NCBI RefSeq assembly: GCF_030035675.1
Contig: NC_084484.1
Span: 182,379,434 to 182,443,433 of the forward strand
Reading direction: 5' to 3'
DNA length: 64,000 nucleotides
Source: Rhineura floridana
Taxonomy: Eukaryota > Chordata > Lepidosauria > Squamata > Rhineuridae
Numbering within the stretch: position 1 is the first letter of the stretch; every line of letters begins with the position of its first letter. The translations under genes were made by a program, and so were the position numbers. Under the pieces are notes generated by a model that was not told the origin of the DNA, ran no database searches, and worked only from the letters and a program-made list of their open reading frames with translations. Shown here piece by piece: positions 33,194-44,767 of the stretch.

Positions 33194-33720
33194 GAACAGA
33201 TCGTCACACAGCCATACAGTCCCACACCATCCCTTGCTTTGCAAAGGCTGATCTGGCTGCCCTAACCGTGACTTCACATTTGTTTATCATTTAAGCAGAA
33301 TCGAGTTTATTTTTGTGAGACGGCAATTTGCTTGGAGCCGCCGCAGTGCTAGCAAACCCAGGGCCAGATGCTGCGAGTCTCTCATTTTGTTCTTAAAAAA
33401 AAAAAGGTGTGTGTTGCCAGTCATGCCGAAAGGGCGGACGAGTGGGGCGTGTGTTCAGAATGAGGATAGCTACAGGAACTGAGATCACTTCTTGTGAGCT
33501 CTTAAGAGATAAGACGTTGGTGTTGCCAGGGGGACTCAAGTTTTACTCAATGAACAGACTGGCCGGGGTGGGTGGGGAGGAATTACCTTTGCGTTCCAAC
33601 TCTTAAAATTTGCAACATATATTTTCCAGATTGGGCATTGCTTCGGCAAGCAACCCTGGTGCTCTTTCACTGTTTGAAAATATGCCGGCTGTCATTCAGA
33701 TATGGCAAGAGTGCCAGAAC
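33194..33720. other. Unassigned stretch
   Basis: A run of eleven A at 33396-33406 is the only notable feature; no gene or repeat recognised. Confidence 0.3.
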
Positions 33721-33960
33721 ACGGCATTCTTGCCTGCTAGCTACTAGCCATGATGGCTACGCTGTGCCTTTGTGTTTGGAGGCTGGATGCTTCTGAATCC
33801 CAGTTGCTGGAAACCTCAGGAGCGGGGAGTGCAGTCGTGCTCAGGTTCTGCCTGCAAGCGTCCCATGGGCATCTGCTTGGCCACTGTGAGAACCAGATGC
33901 TGGACCAGACAGGCCACTGGCCTGACCCAGCAGGACTGTTCTCACATTCTTATGGGCAGC
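33721..33960 (+). mobile_element. CR1 LINE 3' UTR
   Basis: TACTAGCCATGATGGCTACG through ATGCTGGACCAGACAGGCCA to ACATTCTTATGG, the CR1 variant whose tail repeat is TTCTTATG. Confidence 0.75.
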
Positions 33961-34370
33961 TGCTGGGCCCCCAGTCCCCTGGCAGTGCACGCTGCTATGC
34001 CTAGCCTAAGTTCCCCCCTTTAAATTCTTCCCTGGCCCAGCAGTCCAAGCAACATCACACAGCTGGGCCTTTTAATTTCTCACAATGTCCCCAATGTAAT
34101 GTTGCTCCAGAGCACCATAGGACATTTAAATGGTGGCCCCCAGCTTCCCAGAGCTGCCTGGTGTGGCGCCTGCTGATGCCACCTGCTGATGCCGACCACT
34201 GCTGCTAGGCAAGACCACTGTTGCCAGGGCACACCCACGGAGCAGGGCCCCCATCAGAGGACGCTTTGCCCGGACCCCCTCGCGCTCAGAGCTATCCTTG
34301 AATATGGCGGTCGGAAGCACTGCCGTCTTCCCTGCAGCAGCAGGAACTGTAGCAATGGGGACAACCGGAG

Positions 34371-34565
34371 TGCAGTGGGAGAGCACCTGTTGTGCATGAA
34401 GAAGGTCCCAGGTTCAGTTTCCAATGACATCTCCAGTTAAGCGGAAGTTAAGCAGATCAGGAAGCCGGTAGCGGGAAACAGAGCTGCTGCCAGTTGCAGC
34501 AGACAATATTGGGCTAGAGAGACTCATCGAATGACCTGGTCCAAGGCAGCTCAACTTCCTTTCTA
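34371..34565 (+). mobile_element. tRNA-derived SINE, long-body variant
   Basis: Head GTGGGAGAGCACCTGTTGTG and GTCCCAGGTTCAGTTTCCAA, then a body with CATCTCCAGTTAAGCGG, a longer spacer than in most copies, and CAGACAATATTGGGCTAG. Confidence 0.7.
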
Positions 34566-34748
34566 TGTCGAGAAACAGGAAGTGACTGTAGTTGTTATAT
34601 ATGCACTTCGGCTTTGTTTTGCTTGTGGAGGAGGGCTGAGAGATTAAATCAAGGGCTCCATGGAAGAGAGGGGGTATGAAGGAAGAGAGAGGGAGGCGGT
34701 GCACCCCCTCCGATCCTTGCTGGGTGTCCCAGGAGGAGAAAAGGAGAG

Positions 34749-34912
34749 CAGTGGTGGCTGGTGGCTCCAATGTCAGCGGGGCAGTGAATCCGCTCTGGGT
34801 TTTAGTCCAAATTTTCAAGGCTTTCAGCACCTTGGACAGCTCCCTGAACGTTCAGACTAAAACCAGGAGCGGATTCACTGCCCCATTGACATCAGAATCC
34901 CCAGTCCCCCTG
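34749..34912. mobile_element. Foldback MITE, GGTGGCTCC family
   Basis: CAGTGGTGGCTGGTGGCTCC start. The arms pair GGTTTTAGTCCAAATTTTCA with GTTCAGACTAAAACC, and the centre holds CAGCACCTTGGACAGCTCCC as at 771-915. No clean target duplication. Confidence 0.7.
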
Positions 34913-34915
34913 GGA

Positions 34916-35280
34916 AGGGGTTCAATCCCCAATGACATCTCCACTTTGAGAGGATCTCAGGCTTGCAGCACTGGAGGACAGCCTCCCTCCTGAGTCGGTG
35001 GAGAGCCACTGCCAGTCAAAGCAGACGTTAGTGGGCTAGAAGAATCAGAGGTCTGTCATGGGACAAGATAGTTTATTTTGAGTCAGAGGCTGTAGCTCAG
35101 TGGTAGAGTACTTGCTTTGCATACAGAAGATTCCAGGTTCAACCCCGGCCATCTCAAGTGTTTAAAAAAAGATCATGTAGCATCTTTGGGGACAGACCTT
35201 TTTCTGCCTGAGTCTCTGGAGAGCTGCTGCCAGTCAGAGCAGAATGAACGAGTAATCTGACACAGTATAGAGCAATTTGC
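34916..35280 (+). mobile_element. Two adjacent tRNA-derived SINE copies
   Basis: 34916-35070 lacks its head (starts at TTCAATCCCC). 35085-35280 is nearly complete, with A-box GTAGCTCAGTGGTAGAGTA and B-box AGGTTCAACCCC, good pol III consensus matches. Confidence 0.75.
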
Positions 35281-35344
35281 TAGACTGTAATAATAATAAT
35301 ATTATTATTAATAATAATAATAATAATTTCAACAGACCTGTGAG

Positions 35345-35580
35345 AATGCTTTGATTTGGATTCCTGAATTGAGCAGGGGGTTGGACTTGATGGCCTTATA
35401 GGCCCCTTCCAACTCTACTGTTCTATGATTGTATGAACATGTGCTAAGATCGTGACCTTAGTATGCCATTGGGCTCATGTCCTGCTTACAGCTTCCCATA
35501 ATGGGCACGTGATTGGCAGTTGTGAGAAGAGAACACTGAACTAGATGGGCCACTGGCCTGACCCGGGTTCAGGGCTCTTT
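35345..35580 (+). mobile_element. CR1 3' terminus followed by second CR1-type piece
   Basis: 35345-35445 carries the ATTCTATG-type end (CTTATAGGCCCCTTCCAACT). 35455-35580 resembles the TTCTTATG-type 3' UTR (ACACTGAACTAGATGGGCCA). Confidence 0.7.
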
Positions 35581-36486
35581 ATTCAAAGTGAAACAGCCAT
35601 GAACATGCATCTGGGACCACTGATCCACCTCATGCACAGCATGAGGGAACTGAGTGGGAACTAAAGGCTGTTATATGTGACTGTGTTCCTACTCACGCAA
35701 GCCACATCCATGCAATCTGACCAACATGCTTTCTTTATTGTGGTCGTTGGTTGTGAGCAGGGCTGATCACATACAAAGCGATGCATGCAAGCTCCAGTTC
35801 ATATGAAGTGTCCTACAGACAGGTATGCTTGTGTCCGTCTGCGTGTCCACAGCCCCGACAGTCATTCCTTTGCTGTGCTGCTGCATGTAGAAAAGACACA
35901 CTGGGACTTTCTGACTTACAATAACCAAGGGAACCATGAAGCAGTGCAGTTCACAAACGAAATGCAGCAAGGTGTCAAGGACTGATGGGATTCAAAGCAG
36001 AGGCCCTACAAGAGCCTTCAGTAATCTGATGATGTTTTGGACCACAACTCCCACCAGCCCTAGCCAGCAGAGACCTGAACTAGTTTCATAGCCCGGTAAT
36101 GTGTTAGCAGTAATAACAGCATGGTGAAGATGTTGCAAAGCAGGCTTGAGGCAGCGGGATGGATCTTTGCACGCAAGGCGCTCTGCTCCTGAAAGTGCCC
36201 AAATGCCCTTTGCTCTCTAAGCAGCTCTTGGCATTCCCAGCTTTAAAAGGACTTTGACCCTCTTGCAGGCAGTGGCACCACCTGGCCTGTACACCCTAAT
36301 AAGTCACAATTCCGCTGTGTATTAGAGCACGGAGTGGGTTGCTATTGGCTGGGAAGGGGGTGGCTGGCCACTCTCACTATTGGCTGGCCAAAAAGAGAAA
36401 ATGCCTCACCGAAAGAGAGGAGACGGGAGGAGACATAGTTACGTAGAATACTTATGTATCTAAAGAACTGCTATATTTTAAATAGA
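35581..36486. other. Unassigned, repeat-poor stretch
   Basis: Only a short CACAACTCCCACCAGCCC relic near 36046 is recognised. Confidence 0.3.
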
Positions 36487-36826
36487 CATAGCGGAGAAGA
36501 CTAATAATTGGGTGTTAGAACAAATTAAACCAGAACTGTCACTAGAAGCTAAAACGATGAAACTGAGGTTATCATACTTTGGACACATAATGAGAAGGCC
36601 TGATTCACTAGAGAAGACAATAATGCTGGGAAAAACAGAAGGGAGTAGAAAAAAGAGGAAGGCCAAACAAGAGATGGATTGATTCCATAAAGGAAGCCAC
36701 AGACCTGAACTTACAAGATCTGAACAGGGTGGTTCATGACATATATGCTTGGAGGTCACTGATTCATAGGGTCGCCATAAGTCACAATCGACTTGAAGGC
36801 ACATAACAACAACAACAGCAAGCAGG
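36487..36826 (+). mobile_element. BovB LINE 3' end
   Basis: Same stretch as 23990-24305 (KPELSLEAKTMKLRLSYFGH reading, broken frame), ending CAATCGACTTGAAGGCACAT and an (AACA)n-like tail. 5'-truncated. Confidence 0.85.
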
Positions 36827-38869
36827 GAAGATGTTGGCCAGGTACCCTGTGTGCCTGCTCAGGTGCTCACTGATGCTTTCCTCCTTAAGGGTCTTTATCT
36901 TTAAAACGGATTTAGACCAGACACCCCTCCAAATAGAGGACACCTTCTGTCTTCTGCCAGCCTTTCACATTAGAGGACTGTCCTCTATGAAGTAGGGCAC
37001 ATGACCACCCTAGTGGGGGCAGGCCTGGTGGTTTCTGAAGGCGATCTGTTTATTGAGGTGCAGAGTAACAGCCAGCATCCAAGTTTAAAAAGCCAGGCCC
37101 TAACCACACCTTGGTGGCTAGCATTCAGACAGAGGTAGTGGCAGGGGCGGCTGGTGCCCGCTGGGATTGGAAGGGCGGGAGGCCGTGAGCCTGACAGTAG
37201 GTGGAGACAGAGCCAATGACAAGCAAAACCAGCCAATTCTAATTTTGCCTCCATTCTCCTTTCTGTCCTGGCCAACCCCATTGGAATCAGTCTCAGAATC
37301 ACCAACGTCCTTTCTCCGTTATTTTTAATACTTTACTCAGAAGCGGTACATAGATCAGACTACAGATCACACAGGTCTCTGAGACGCTACAAGGTACTAA
37401 GTCATCATCGCAGCAATTAGACACACCCCCTGAGACCACTTACATTGGCTCGGGGTGGGCTCACTACTTGTGCAGGAACTGCGTCCCAGATGGGGACTGG
37501 GCCAGCTAACGGGCACTCCTATGGACAGGCTGGAGAGTGGGCACTGGCTGTTGACACCTGCACATTCAGTGGCATGCCCTTGGTGACGGGGGAGGAGGCA
37601 CTTTGACTAGTTCTTTGCCTGTCTCCTCCTCTGGTTGCTCCTCCAGCCTCTCCTGCCTAGGAGGCAGCTCAGGGGGCAAAGCAGAGTTGGGTGGTGGTCT
37701 GACAGGCAGCTTGGTGGCAGGTGCCGCCACCTCATCCATTGCCGCTACAGCCTCCAAAGCAGGGCTGTCACTGCCCGGACTACTGAAGTCTTCTCTGCTT
37801 TCCACCCCTCCCACTGCAGCCCACTGGGCCCCTCCCCTGGATCCCAGCCCTCCTCCTCCTCCTTGCTCAGCCAGGAGTTCTCTGTGGGGCTCCTGAGACT
37901 TTCTGCTGAGTTTTGCAAGGGCAGCACTAGACTAAGGAGGAAGAAGGTGATTCACAATGTTTCGCCCTGGATTGATTGTGTGTATGAAGGCAGGCAAGGT
38001 GGGCGCTGGCTGAGGTTGTTGGGGCAGCACCCCAATCTCCCTAATGGGCCGGCCGCCACATGTCTTTCATGTGTGATGCTTGCCATGTATTTTAAAAAAT
38101 GGTGCCCATCTTAGTCTTCAGGATAGAGCAGGCTGGGAATCAAAATAAACGCACCTCCAGTTCCCATCATATAACACCATCACTAATTCCACGCCAGGCT
38201 AATTTCCATTGACGACATCTTTCTCCATAGCTGTTTCCCTCGGGGCTACTCTCCGAAGCTAAGGAGGGTTTAATACTATCTGAGGTTGACGGGCTCCTCT
38301 TTCAGCTGGGCCAGACTGCTGGAGAACAAGTGAGAATACCTCCATTGTTCCTCTTCCCTGAGCGATGAGGGTGAGTTGGGGTCCTGCTCTTCCTTACGGC
38401 ACAGGAGTAAATCTTGCTCTCTATCCACACATGTGTAGACTGCAGTTAAGCCAAGGGGGCCAGACTGTGCACACAGCTGATGGGTCTTCAGCCCAAGCAA
38501 GCAGACTGAGAGAGATGCTAATCTCCCAAAACGGAGGAGGAACTAAAAGCGAAATTTTCTGGAAATCTGAATTTTCTGTTAGATTTTCGAGCAGGCTGTT
38601 TCAGTTTGCAAATTGGTTTGAGAAATACAAATTAGGTAGTTGCTCATTACAATGCAAGCCAAATTGAATTTCTCTCTTACGTTATTGTGTCGGTGTGATT
38701 TAGCGGAGAAATGCTGGGTTTGGTGTATCCCTGGGTTTGAGTCCCTGCTCAGCTATCAAGTGTTCTTTGTGATGTTTACACCACAAGTTTCCCTCACTAC
38801 GTTTCCCATCAGGCCTCCATCTGCACCTGAAAAGGGGCGTAGCTATAGATGATGCAGTTCACCAACCAA
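36827..38869. other. Largest unassigned block; GC-rich part 37560-37930
   Basis: The minus strand from 37814 to 37566 is open and proline/glutamate-rich, starting with ATG. AT-rich sequence near 37320-37340 could carry a polyadenylation-like signal on the minus strand. The composition resembles that of an LTR, but no matching ends or duplication were found. A link to a host gene is unsupported. Confidence 0.25.
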
Positions 38870-39165
38870 CGTTTCTAAAAATGCATATATTAGGGGAAAG
38901 TGTGCATAAAATGAATATATGAATGAAATTAACTACAAAAATGCATTGGAAAGCAAGAAATTGCTTGCAAAAATGTGTACATTAGTCAAAACCGCCTACA
39001 AAAATGTGTATTAGGAGAAATTCATATTAAAATGCTGGAGAATTTTCATGAGGATTTTGGGTTTTTTTAAAAAAAAAATCAAATTGCTGCAAAAATGTGG
39101 AGAACTGAATTTTACATTAGAAAAACAAGTAACTAAGAGAACCGAAATCTTTACATCCCTAGAAT
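38870..39165 (+). mobile_element. AT-rich MITE (CAGGGATG family)
   Basis: CAACCAACGTTTCTAAAAAT, TGTGTACATTAGTCAAAACC, ATTTTCATGAGGATTTTGGG, ending ACCGAAATCTTTACATCCCT. The left third is missing. Confidence 0.65.
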
Positions 39166-39594
39166 ATAATGGTTGGATTGAATATGTCTCTTTGCTCACC
39201 CCTGATTGACAAACTGCACCGGCCAAAATTCCCCTAATACTCATAGATACAAGGAACAACCTTGGGAATGACCTGAACACAATGTGTAATATACTGGGAG
39301 GACAAAGCAAATATCTCACCCGCACCTAGTTAGCTTGTTTGCCATGGCAGCACAGAAACACAGGTTGGTTCCACACTAGTCCTTCAGGTGGCAATCCTTG
39401 GGGCAGGGGGAGGGAGTCTTGCCTGCAGAGTGGAAATCAGAGTGGAAGAGTGCATCCCCCCCATCTTTTTTCAGTCCTCTTGCCTAAGCAATTTCCCTCC
39501 CATTGCAAACAAGAAAAGAGAAATAATATTGCCTCTGAATACCAGTTTTTTGGAATCACAGTTGCACTGAGGTCCTGCATGCGGGCTTTGCAAG

Positions 39595-39668
39595 GGCCAA
39601 CTGTGAAAAGAGTGCTGGATTAGATGGGCCTTTGGCTTGATTCGACAAGGCTCTTCTTATTTCCTAGG
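39595..39668 (+). mobile_element. CR1 LINE 3' end fragment
   Basis: GTGCTGGATTAGATGGGCCT, then AGGCTCTTCTTATTTCCTA; only the final part remains. Confidence 0.6.
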
Positions 39669-39674
39669 TAAAAG

Positions 39675-39790
39675 CAGAGCTTGGAAAAGTTACTTTTTTG
39701 ACCTACAACTCCCATCAGCCCCAGCCAACATGGCCACTGGATTGGGCTGATGGGAGTTGTAGTTCAAAAAAGTAACTTTTCCAAGCTCTG
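39675..39790. mobile_element. Palindromic hAT MITE, copy 5
   Basis: 116 bp with intact CAGAGCTTGG/CCAAGCTCTG ends. Its flanks (GGTAAAAG and GTGGACTA) do not match, unlike other copies. Confidence 0.85.
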
Positions 39791-40480
39791 GTGGACTACA
39801 CAAGTTCATGGCTGGCATAGTTCATCCCCTTGTTTGGGGAGGTGTGTCTCTTCTAAACTATCTGGGTTGGCTGGTGTTATATCTTTCCCCAGCAGTAGCT
39901 GAAGACTTGTACGCTTCTGCCAAGGTGACAGAGCGGGCTTCGTTCCAAAGCTCAGCTCTTATCCTTGGAATACCCTGATATAAGAGTGATAAGAGGGTGT
40001 TTTGCTTTTGGAAGGAATCAGAACAGAGGTCTCCCCGTGTGCGTGCTAACGGAGGAGCTGAACAACTTCAAGAACTTGAAATGCTTCTTGATTTCAAGGC
40101 ATTTTCATTATCTCGTTAAACCCTCAGAGAGGACAAAGGGTGAAAATCAATATAGTTGTTATTGTTGGGAATTTAATTTTACTGACAGGTTAATCACACA
40201 GAGGTGACTTTCACAATAAACCACGGTTTGTTTTCCCTCCTTTTTCATTGCCAAAAGTAATATAACCACACAAAGGCCTGGGTCACCTGTCATGCTAAGC
40301 CAAACCATGGCATAGCGGAATGGCACAAGTCTGCAACCTCGCAGCCGCTCTGCTCCTCTCGGCTCCTTTTTGCTGCTGTGCCGGCACTGAGCTGAGCCAA
40401 AGTTTGGCTTAACATGTCATCTGAACTCGGGCTTGTGGTTAAGCTCTCTCCAGACGAACCATGAGAGGCAGCCAAGTTAC
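39791..40480. other. Unassigned stretch
   Basis: No repeat recognised; the Ser-rich minus-strand frame near 40290-40553 looks like chance. Confidence 0.3.
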
Positions 40481-41475
40481 TGAGGTCTCTCATAACACTA
40501 GAACTTGGAGACATCCAATGAAGCTGAAGGATGGAAGATCCAGGCCTATGCAAGGAAGTACTTCTTCACGTGGTACTGTCAGCTCTACACTGCATCAGCA
40601 GTGTCAGGGGGGGCTGGAAATTCCTGGGTCTTTGGCAGGGAAGGAAAGTCCTTAGCCAGCAGTCGGGTTGTAAATCTGCCAGGCCTATCCGAAGCGTACT
40701 TGCCGAGTCAGAAGTCCAGAAGCGAGGTCAGTGGAGGTCCGGGATCAATTGCCAAGGAGGTCAGTCAAAGAGATGCTGCAGGGAAACTAGGTCTACACAA
40801 AGCCACGCCTGACGTTGCAGTCAGCAACAAGCTGCAGCCAAGGTGTGCCTTATCAAGAGCAGGATGGTGTGAGCCCTCAGCGTTTGGGCCTTAAGGAGAC
40901 AGGCCTGCCCCTCTTCTGCCTGACCTTCTGCTGTCTACGTTCTGCAGGTGAGGGGGGAGTATCCTGTTCACTGTCTGTGTCTGGCTGCAGGGCCTCTGCT
41001 GTCCCTGGGGTGCTCTGCAGCGGAGGGGCAGAAGGAGCTGGATTCTCAGGAGGCTCCTCCGTGTCTCCTGCTGCTCCTGGATCTGCTGCTGTTACTCCCG
41101 AGTTGTCCTCATCTGAGGAGTCCTCTGACGGGGCCATGACAGGTACATAGTTAAACTATGGAATTCACTCCCACAAGATGTTTGGATGGTCACCAGCTTG
41201 GATGGCTTTAAAAGAGCTTTAGACAAATTAATGGAGGAAAAGGCTATCAATGGCTACTAGCCATGATGGCTACGTTCTACCTCCACTGTCTGAGGCAGGA
41301 TGCTTCTGAATACCTGTTGCTGGGAACTAGATGTTAGAGAGAGTCGCTGTGCACTCACGTCCTGCTTGTGGGCTTCCCATTGGAGGATCTGGTTGGCCAA
41401 TGAGAGAACAGGATGCTGGACTAAATGGGCCACTGGCCTGCTCCAGCAGGCTCTTCTTCTGTTCTTTTGTATGCA
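40481..41475 (+). mobile_element. CR1 LINE C-terminal/3' part split by a solo LTR
   Basis: Before the LTR: ACACTAGAACTTGGAGACAT through GTACTTCTTCACGTGGTAC. After it: ATAGTTAAACTATGGAATTC, CTTTAGACAAATTAATGGAG and the 3' UTR to TCTTCTGTTCTTTTGTATG. The two halves join cleanly across the LTR. Confidence 0.8.
40577..41141. mobile_element. Solo LTR, family C (nested in CR1)
   Basis: 565 bp with TGTCA and TGACA ends and an exact 5-bp duplication GGTAC (40572-40576 and 41142-41146). Orientation is unclear because no AATAAA was found. It is GC-rich, unlike families A and B. Confidence 0.8.
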
Positions 41476-41785
41476 GTTCTGCAGTCAAGCAATGTTCCCA
41501 AAAACTAGGGGAAAGTGTGCATAAAAAGAAATATATTGGTGAAAATAATATACAAAAGTGTATTAGATTAGGGGAAAGTACATGCAAAACTACCTTAATC
41601 AAAACTGCATTAAAAATATGTTTGTTAATAGAAATTTGCACTAAAATGCTGATGCACTTTCATGAGGAATTATTATTATTAACAACAACAACACCACGCT
41701 GCAGAAATGTGAACTGAATTTAAGATTGGAAAAATGAGAAACGGAGAGAACCAAATTTGAAAGATCTTTCTATCCCTAGTGAACG
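41476..41785 (+). mobile_element. AT-rich MITE (CAGGGATG family)
   Basis: Runs from AACTAGGGGAAAGTGTGCAT through GAACTGAATTTAAGATTGGA to TTTCTATCCCTAG. It begins directly after the CR1 tail. Confidence 0.6.
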
Positions 41786-41883
41786 CTCATTAAATAGCCA
41801 GCGTTGTCTAATCTCCCTGCAAACACATCAGGATGAATACTCAGTAAAATGGTTGTCTAGAAGCCCCCCCCCCGAAAAAAAAA

Positions 41884-41994
41884 CAGAGCTTGGAAAAGTT
41901 ACTTTTTTGAAGTACAACTCCCATCAGCCCAGTGGCCATGCTGGCTGGGGCTGATGGGAGTTGTACTTCAAAAAAGTAACTTTTCCAAGCTCTG
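41884..41994. mobile_element. Palindromic hAT MITE, copy 6
   Basis: 111 bp with a slightly shortened centre. Flanks AAAAAAAA and AGAAAAAC agree at 6 of 8 bases. Confidence 0.85.
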
Positions 41995-42330
41995 AGAAAA
42001 ACCCTTCAGCACATCTTTCTCATTTTCCTTTTTTAAATGTCTTTTTTAAATTGTTCCCTTATCTTTGGAACGTTCCTTCACATCATTAAACACGGAACAC
42101 TTTGCCTTCTCAGTGTCCCACCCACACACCTGCATGGCCTATAAAACTACCTTGCGTTTGTACAGGATGATTGCTTTGACCCATTAAGCAGTGAGTCACT
42201 GGACCTGAGAAACCAGAGGCCTGAGAGAGGCGCTAATAAGCTGGCTCTTCTGCATAGACACAAAGCTTTTGAGTTGACATTACGTCAGACTTCACCAGCT
42301 TCATACCCTCTAGCTGTTTTGGACTACAAA

Positions 42331-42845
42331 GAGCTATGGGGCTGAAACTCAATGCAGTTCACATTTAAAGGCTAATCTATCAAGTTTGCACTCAGGAGGA
42401 AACAATACGAGAGATCCAAACCACAGCCATCCTTTGAAATTTGCGCTAATCCAAATTTTGTGATGCAGTTCTCCAACCAAACGACGTTTACAAATATTAG
42501 GGGAAAGTGTGCCTAAAAACGAGTGTATTTGTGAAAATTATGTTAGGGGAAATTGCTTGCAAAAATGTGTATGTTAGTCAAACCTGCATACAAACTGTGT
42601 TTATCAGGAGATATTTGCACTAAAATGCTGGAGGATTTTCATGAGGATTTAAAAAAAATACATTTGTTTTAATGTATTTTAAGGTCTTTTTATGATGTTT
42701 TAAAGTGTTTTCAGTGTTTCTGTTTGCCACCCTGGGCTCCTGCTGGGAGGAAGGGCGGAGTATAAATAAATAAATAAATAAATAAAATCCACAAATTGCT
42801 GCAGGAATGTAGAGAACCAAATTTGAGATCATGAGAAAGTGTGAT
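42331..42845 (+). mobile_element. AT-rich MITE with an L2 tail inserted
   Basis: The MITE reads TGCAGTTCACATTTAAAGGC to CATGAGGATTT at 42648 and resumes ATCCACAAATTGCTGCAGGA at 42787. Between lies an L2 3' end (42658-42786). Confidence 0.65.
42658..42786 (+). mobile_element. L2 LINE 3' end (nested in MITE)
   Basis: TTTATGATGTTTTAAAGTG, then GGCTCCTGCTGGGAGGAAGG, a shortened TATAAATAAA and five AATA units. Confidence 0.75.
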
Positions 42846-42859
42846 AACCAGAACCAAGA

Positions 42860-42975
42860 AATCCTTCCGCCTCTAACTGCAACTCCCATCATGGCCGTGT
42901 TGGCTGGAGTTAATGGGAGCTGTAGTCCAAAACATTTGGAGGCCACCAGATTGAGGGAGGCTGGTTTGTGTGATA
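42860..42975. mobile_element. hAT-type foldback fragment
   Basis: GCAACTCCCATCATGGCCGT and GGGAGCTGTAGTCCAAAACA belong to the TACAACTCCCATCAGCC group. Confidence 0.5.
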
Positions 42976-43264
42976 AGATCAGTTGCCTGGGTGTGATAAT
43001 GAATAATGAGGGCCAATAAAGCTCACCCCAAATAAGCCTGAGGCTTCCTGCAGGTGGATTGTTCATCTGCCCATGTGACTGGTGCTCACCCTGTTCTAGA
43101 CAGGATTGCACTTCCCCTGGAGAAGCTCCTTGAATGATCTCTGCCACCGTTGGCCCCAGCTTTCCCCATGGCACAGAACACCTTCTGCTAGCATAGGCTG
43201 ATGCCTCTAATGCAACCCTAACCGAACAGAGAGAGATTGGCCTCAGTGATCCACACCCCACTGT

Positions 43265-43362
43265 TTTGTTGTGGTTGTTGCTCTTATGTGCCTTCAAGTC
43301 GACTATGACTTACGGCGGCCCTATGGATCAGCAACCTCCAACAGCATCTCTCACAAACTGGT
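43265..43362 (-). mobile_element. BovB LINE extreme 3' end
   Basis: TTATGTGCCTTCAAGTCGAC, ATGACTTACGGCGGCCCTAT and CAACCTCCAACAGCATCTCT, reversed BovB terminus. Confidence 0.75.
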
Positions 43363-43935
43363 GCACAAGAGAGAGTGGGGGCGGGCAGGCAGTAAGCGCA
43401 CCTGGTGGAGAATCTCCTCTGGTGAAAGGCAAGGAATGCGGCCCTTGGTCTGAAAAAGCTTCCCCCCTGCTCTCTGGGAGAGAGTGGAAGAATCTGACAC
43501 AGGGATGCCATTTTCAGCAGCAGTTCTGCGTAAGATATAGTTCTGTAAAACTTGGTTCCTTACACGCTAGATAAAAGGGATTCAATGATGGCTCCTGCGT
43601 GGGAAGAAAGACGCTCGTCCAACTGCTGTTACTCGCATGGCCCTGTTAATGTTAGCTACAGTCAGTTGCCAGCGCAAGGCAGATTCAGTGCGCCCCCCCC
43701 ACACTTCCCCGTGACCTTCCTGCTTCTCTAGCACATTTTTTTCTGCCCACACAAGACTTCGCAAGAAGGTCACTGTGCTTTGAAGGCTTTGCTCTTTGGG
43801 CTTCTGGGGATGTTTAAGCAGGGTCCCCAAGGAAGCGACTGCTTCTGCCAATCTCCTCGCTTCCCAGGATTTTCAGGCCACGGATTGAAAAGCAGTGAAA
43901 ATACCAGCCCAAGTTGGCCGAAAAAGAGGGGGTGT
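43363..43935. other. Unassigned stretch
   Basis: No recognised repeat or gene-like frame. Confidence 0.3.
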
Positions 43936-44172
43936 TATAAATTCCAGCCTGCGTCTGTGTTGGAATTGCTTTTTACTATGTTTTTAAACCTTTTTTTTTT
44001 TAAGATGTCTTGGAAGCTTTTAAAAATGTTTTTAAAGATGTTTTGTTTTAATGTATTTCAAAGTCTGTTTTTATGATGTTTTAAAGGGGTTTTAGTGCTT
44101 TTGTTTGCCTTCCTGGGCTCTTGCTGGGAGAAAGGGCAGGATATATATCAAATAATAAATAAATAAATTCTG
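43936..44172 (+). mobile_element. L2 LINE 3' UTR and tail
   Basis: TGTGTTGGAATTGCTTTTTA, long T runs, GGGCTCTTGCTGGGAGAAAG and an AATAAATAAATA tail. Confidence 0.7.
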
Positions 44173-44344
44173 CAGTAGAGCCTTGTGTTGGATTTAAGAT
44201 GCCGACAGTGTTTGCCGTGAAAGCACGGAAACACCATTTGCTGTTGCCATATGGATGGGACTCTCTAGCTCTGACATTTAGAAACTTTTTCTTCATTTCT
44301 CCCTCTCAGTTTTGTTCCCTGCCCCAGATAGCCCCTGCAGCAGA

Positions 44345-44440
44345 CAGCCTTCCCCAAACTGGTACCCTCCAGATGTTTTGGACTGCAGCTCCCATCGTCC
44401 CTGATCATTAGCCATGCTGTCTGGGGCTGATGGATGTGAT
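44345..44440. mobile_element. hAT-type foldback fragment
   Basis: CCTTCCCCAAACTGGTACCC, CTCCAGATGTTTTGGACTGC and GCTGTCTGGGGCTGATGG resemble the small hAT family at 33109 and 9625. Confidence 0.5.
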
Positions 44441-44767
44441 TAACTAAGGTCCGTTATTTGAATGGGGTTTGTCTAAGTAGAACTAAATTTGGATACCACC
44501 CACACAATCTGCCTCCATCTGAAAGCATTATGTTTGTGACTATATGTAAGCTCTCCCTGCAGCATTGGCCTGTTTTCACAGCTGCCAATCATCAGCCATC
44601 AAGTGCCAAACATTCGTGGGTCACCTGAAGATGCTGAAAGCAGAGCCTGTCCTTCTCTGAGCATGTTCGATTTGGGCACCTGTGTTTACTGTGGTGGAGC
44701 CGGCGGATTGTTGGTGGTGGTGTAGCATTGCATAATTTATACATAAAGATACGAGTAAGTAAAATAA

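Noticed and set aside
35085-35160. Possible functional tRNA gene
   Set aside because: The head has good A and B boxes but lacks a closed acceptor stem and continues into a SINE body.
39675-39790. Target duplication for palindromic MITE copy 5
   Set aside because: The flanking octamers GGTAAAAG and GTGGACTA do not match, so none is claimed.
42620-43297. 225-codon minus-strand frame
   Set aside because: It crosses MITE, L2 and hAT remnants, so it is a chance frame through repeats.
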